Of a stretch of 64,000 bases of DNA, positions 61,430-64,000 are shown one piece after another. Each line of letters begins with the position of its first letter. The stretch's first letter is position 1. The notes beneath the pieces were generated by a model, which saw only the letters and a list, made by a program, of their open reading frames with translations, searched no databases and had not been told where the DNA came from. A program made the position numbers and the translations under genes. This DNA comes from Coprinellus micaceus (taxonomy: Eukaryota > Basidiomycota > Agaricomycetes > Agaricales > Psathyrellaceae): contig OX596337.1 of the NCBI GenBank assembly GCA_951394405.1, forward strand, positions 3,472,001-3,536,000. Reading direction: 5' to 3'.

Positions 61430-62053
61430 TCAATTGATGCGTAGGAAGAGTCCAATGTAACGCCGTGGTCACCCCAGGTGTTAATCTGAAACGATATCTG
61501 CTTGGGGGAGAAAAAAGGGTCGAGGGGAAGGTCGTTTGACAACTTGAACGGGGTTCCAACTCCGGGCCAAGGATCAAGGCAAGGAATCCTAATCGCGGAA
61601 GGCCCTCACGCCAGAGACCGTACTCCTTGGCTACTTCGTGGACCTGAGCATATCTGGAACAGGTCCCACTGCACGGTATGGCCTTGACTTTCAAGCTCAT
61701 ACCGTGCAAGGCGACGTATTCCAGTCGTTCCGTCCCACGAGATGCCGTCAGACAATGGCAGAAACATTGCACCAGGGTGTGGGGCTCCAGAGAGCCTACG
61801 GAAGCGGAGAGTAGCCAGCCCATTTTCGGGATGTGGGCATCCAAGAAGCATTGAAAACAACGCTAGAACTGGGCGAACCTCTGTGATTCCGGCGTTGTGA
61901 GTTTATTTGAGTTTGGGGAGATAACCAGAAATACCTGCGAAAAGACGTGCGGACGCTGGATCCGTCAGCGACTGCCGTCGCCTGAGACCATCCTGTGAAC
62001 GACCTTGAGAGAGGGCAGGACAAGAGACGCACCTCGAGATTTATCGTCTTCAT
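61430..62053 (-). CDS. probable gene of unknown function, exon structure unresolved
   Basis: On minus, a start at 62053 (MKTINLE), a small exon (GLRRRQSLTDPASARLFA) and a longer one join with canonical sites. The longer exon reads EVRPVLALFSMLLGCPHPENGLATLRFRRLSGAPHPGAMFLPLSDGISWDGTTGIRRLA. After that the frame switches at least twice (VHEVAKEYGLWREG, then DPWPGVGTPFKLSNDLPLDPFFSPKQISFQINTWGDHG), and I could not find a chain that keeps frame to a stop. No family was recognised. The left limit is approximate. Confidence 0.35.
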
Positions 62054-63007
62054 CGATATGGTTCTATTGAAAGGAAACCCCGGCTCCGAGTCACTCGGAA
62101 ATTCTCTGGGTCCCTCACGATCACGACGGAGCCTGAACCAGTTCTCTCTTTCCCACTGCGCTCATCCTCCCACAAGGCGACACCGAGCGATCTCTCTAGG
62201 CGCCCACTGCCACTAGGAAGTAGCTTGATTCTTCTTCTGTCGGGGTTTGGCGCGGAGATTCGACGGGGTCCACTCAGCTACTGCCGGCGGTTGTGACGAT
62301 CCACCGTGACTGGATAGTAGATGCTCTCGTCAGGAGCGAAGCGTGCTACACGCCCACAGCCCCGATTGGGGGAATTCAACGGTTCTTTCTGGTTCTCCAC
62401 CAGAAGGAGGACTTCGCGCTCTTCAAACGTGCCTCTGCGGTGTTCCAGCTCCAAATGCGGCAGGGGCGATGTCAAAGCTCTCAAAAGGAGTGCTCTTTGT
62501 TGCGGAACTGGAACGCTCTATTCGACTCCGCCCCAATCCCAGTTCTGCGCCGACATACGTACACCGGGGAATTCCAGGATCTCGCGTTACAGCAGCCCCA
62601 CCATCTGCTCCAAGCACCCGAGTCCCAGGTATAGCTCTCTCGCTGGTTCCACGCGTCCGGCGTTCACAGCGATCTTCGTTCACCAGCGCTCGCTTCAGCA
62701 CCACGGTGCCGCAGGTCGTGCAGTGGTGTTCTTTGCCCTTTAGGCTGCGGTTGGCCTCCAGAGTCGTCACCGCTAATCGCCGGATCGTCGCCCCCATATT
62801 TGTATCGCCTCGACGAAGACAAACGAGCTTGGCCATTGCGGTCGTCGATCCTGACCTTTTAGAGATGCCACTCAAGTTGAGGTGAGCGCTTTCTGATCCA
62901 ATTTGGTTCCGTACATACCTTTCAGAAGCCCCAGGACGAGAGAATGACGTTGACGCTGTTCATTTTACTGCAATGATGTTCTGAGCCCAGACGACTAACC
63001 CATGCGG
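62054..63007. other. region before the RNase III gene, not resolved
   Basis: Both strands have medium open frames (for example 62343-62885 plus and 62423-62875 minus), none with a recognised domain. The 5' exons of the RNase III gene may lie in the right part, but no start could be fixed. Confidence 0.35.
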
Positions 63008-64000
63008 ATATAGCCCCGACTTTGGACCAAGTTCGTGCAGGCTCCCGCCTCTTCCTGTCATTCGAGACCAGAGAATCGAACAGCAAGTCTTTACACACCG
63101 AAGCGTCGCCCAACGTCTCACCCACATCTTCGAGGACCACCCAGATGATCCCAGCCCGGATAACGAAAAGTGAGCGCTCCATACCCGCTCTGGAATGGGA
63201 GTCGAGTGAGGCGGGCAGATGATTAAGCCCTATGCTGACTTCCATTCTCTCTGCACCTTCTGGATGATGTGTCTAGGTACGAACATCTCGGCGACTCCGT
63301 GCTTGGACTGGTCGTTACCAACATGATGTTCGAGCTGTACCCTGGACTCCGTGTGGGACCGTCGACGAAGATACGCGCCTTGGTCGTGAACAATAGCACC
63401 CTAGCCGACATGTACGTTTTCCAAGCCACATTTTAGTTTTTTCCCTTCTTATCACAGAGCACAAAAAAGCTGATCTATATCTTGCCCCCATCTTTTCCTG
63501 ATTCGAAAAGATCGAAGCGATACAAGCTTCCAGACCGCTTACGGCTGCACCAAGCGCAGGCTCTCACTCTCCGAGCGTCAACCCACATCCAAGGTTAGTC
63601 GTCCTTTACCAATCCCTACTTTCTCTTCACACTCTTTCCTATCACGATGGGTTGCTCCCAGCTTCAATTCTTACACGATCTCACCGTCATTGCACAGCCG
63701 ATGTCTTTGAGGCCTTCGTAGGCGGCCTCTTCCGCGACCAAGGGCTACACGCCGTCCAAGCGTGGCTCCGACCGCTCTTCGAGCCCTTTGCACGCGACGC
63801 CTACCGTATCGTCCTCGCCCAACACACCCTCCCGCCCCTCCCTCCCTCCATCGCGCACTCACCCCACACATCAACCTCCTCGGGCTCGTCCCCCTCCCCG
63901 ACCGACTCGTCGGCATCTTCAAACTCCTCGGGAGGCTCTGCCGCGTCGTCCGTTGCGCCTGCGAGCGGGGGAGTCGTAACATGGGGAGGTCCTCCGAGTA
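63008..64000 (+). CDS. RNase III domain protein (partial, runs off the window)
   Basis: Visible exons: about 63008-63169 (start unresolved), 63277-63410, 63511-63593 and 63698 to the window end, in one consistent frame. The N-terminal part reads LPPLPVIRDQRIEQQVFTHRS. The RNase III signature is YEHLGDSVLGL, then STKIRALVVNNSTLADI, and the second acidic pair is in ADVFEAFVGGLFRDQG. The needed Glu and Asp residues are all there, so the domain should be active. A Ser-rich linker follows; a double-stranded-RNA-binding domain would be expected after it but is outside the window. No helicase or PAZ is visible, so it looks like a simple RNase III rather than Dicer. Roles could be rRNA or snoRNA processing or RNA silencing. 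Confidence 0.85.

Noticed and set aside
62343..62885. 180-residue plus frame and its minus counterpart (with a CTTCG motif) as an RNase P Rpr2-like gene
   Set aside because: Only one CxxC pair is present, and the surrounding sequence does not follow the Rpr2 pattern on either strand.

Overview
This window reads as nuclear DNA of a filamentous basidiomycete, most likely an agaricomycete mushroom. Nearly every gene is broken by short GT-AG introns of about 45-65 bases. Coding exons are GC-rich, genes are densely packed, and several families typical of agaricomycetes are present (F-box/LRR proteins, HNH-nuclease proteins with conserved introns, DUF6589 proteins, basidiomycete-type Argonaute and RNase III). 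No rRNA, tRNA or CRISPR array was found. Gene names rest on motifs and reconstructed exon joins read by eye; no search was run.

Layout. 0.6-2.3 kb: a GATA zinc-finger transcription factor, followed by about 6 kb with no convincing gene. 8.3-29.5 kb: a housekeeping block with an NTF2-like gene (minus) divergent from NOP14, then poly(A) polymerase, Argonaute, the mitochondrial recombination protein MGM101 and the 2399-residue checkpoint kinase MEC1/ATR, all on plus. 29.8-39.3 kb: minus-strand genes for an F-box fragment, a full F-box protein, a cyclin, a cysteine-rich GPI-anchored surface protein and a CSN12/PCID2 PCI-domain protein. 39.6-47.4 kb: a DsbA-like thioredoxin-fold protein, the YEATS protein YAF9, a COX7-like subunit, a Gln-rich protein of unknown function and mitochondrial ribosomal protein bL28m.

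47.9-58.2 kb is an accessory region and the most interesting part. A 6.9-kb mobile element (49926-56822) has inverted ends starting TGGGGGTGTCCAAT and is flanked by a perfect 7-bp duplication TAATAAA. It carries two convergent genes, a RecQ-like helicase and a DUF6589-family protein. Its left arm is interrupted by about 0.86 kb that includes a foldback element, and a second small element with a TA duplication lies just outside. Two related HNH-nuclease genes face outward on either side of the element.

58.9-61.4 kb holds two head-to-head paralogous hotdog thioesterases. The window ends inside an RNase III gene. With Argonaute at 16-20 kb, it contains two genes of RNA-silencing type.
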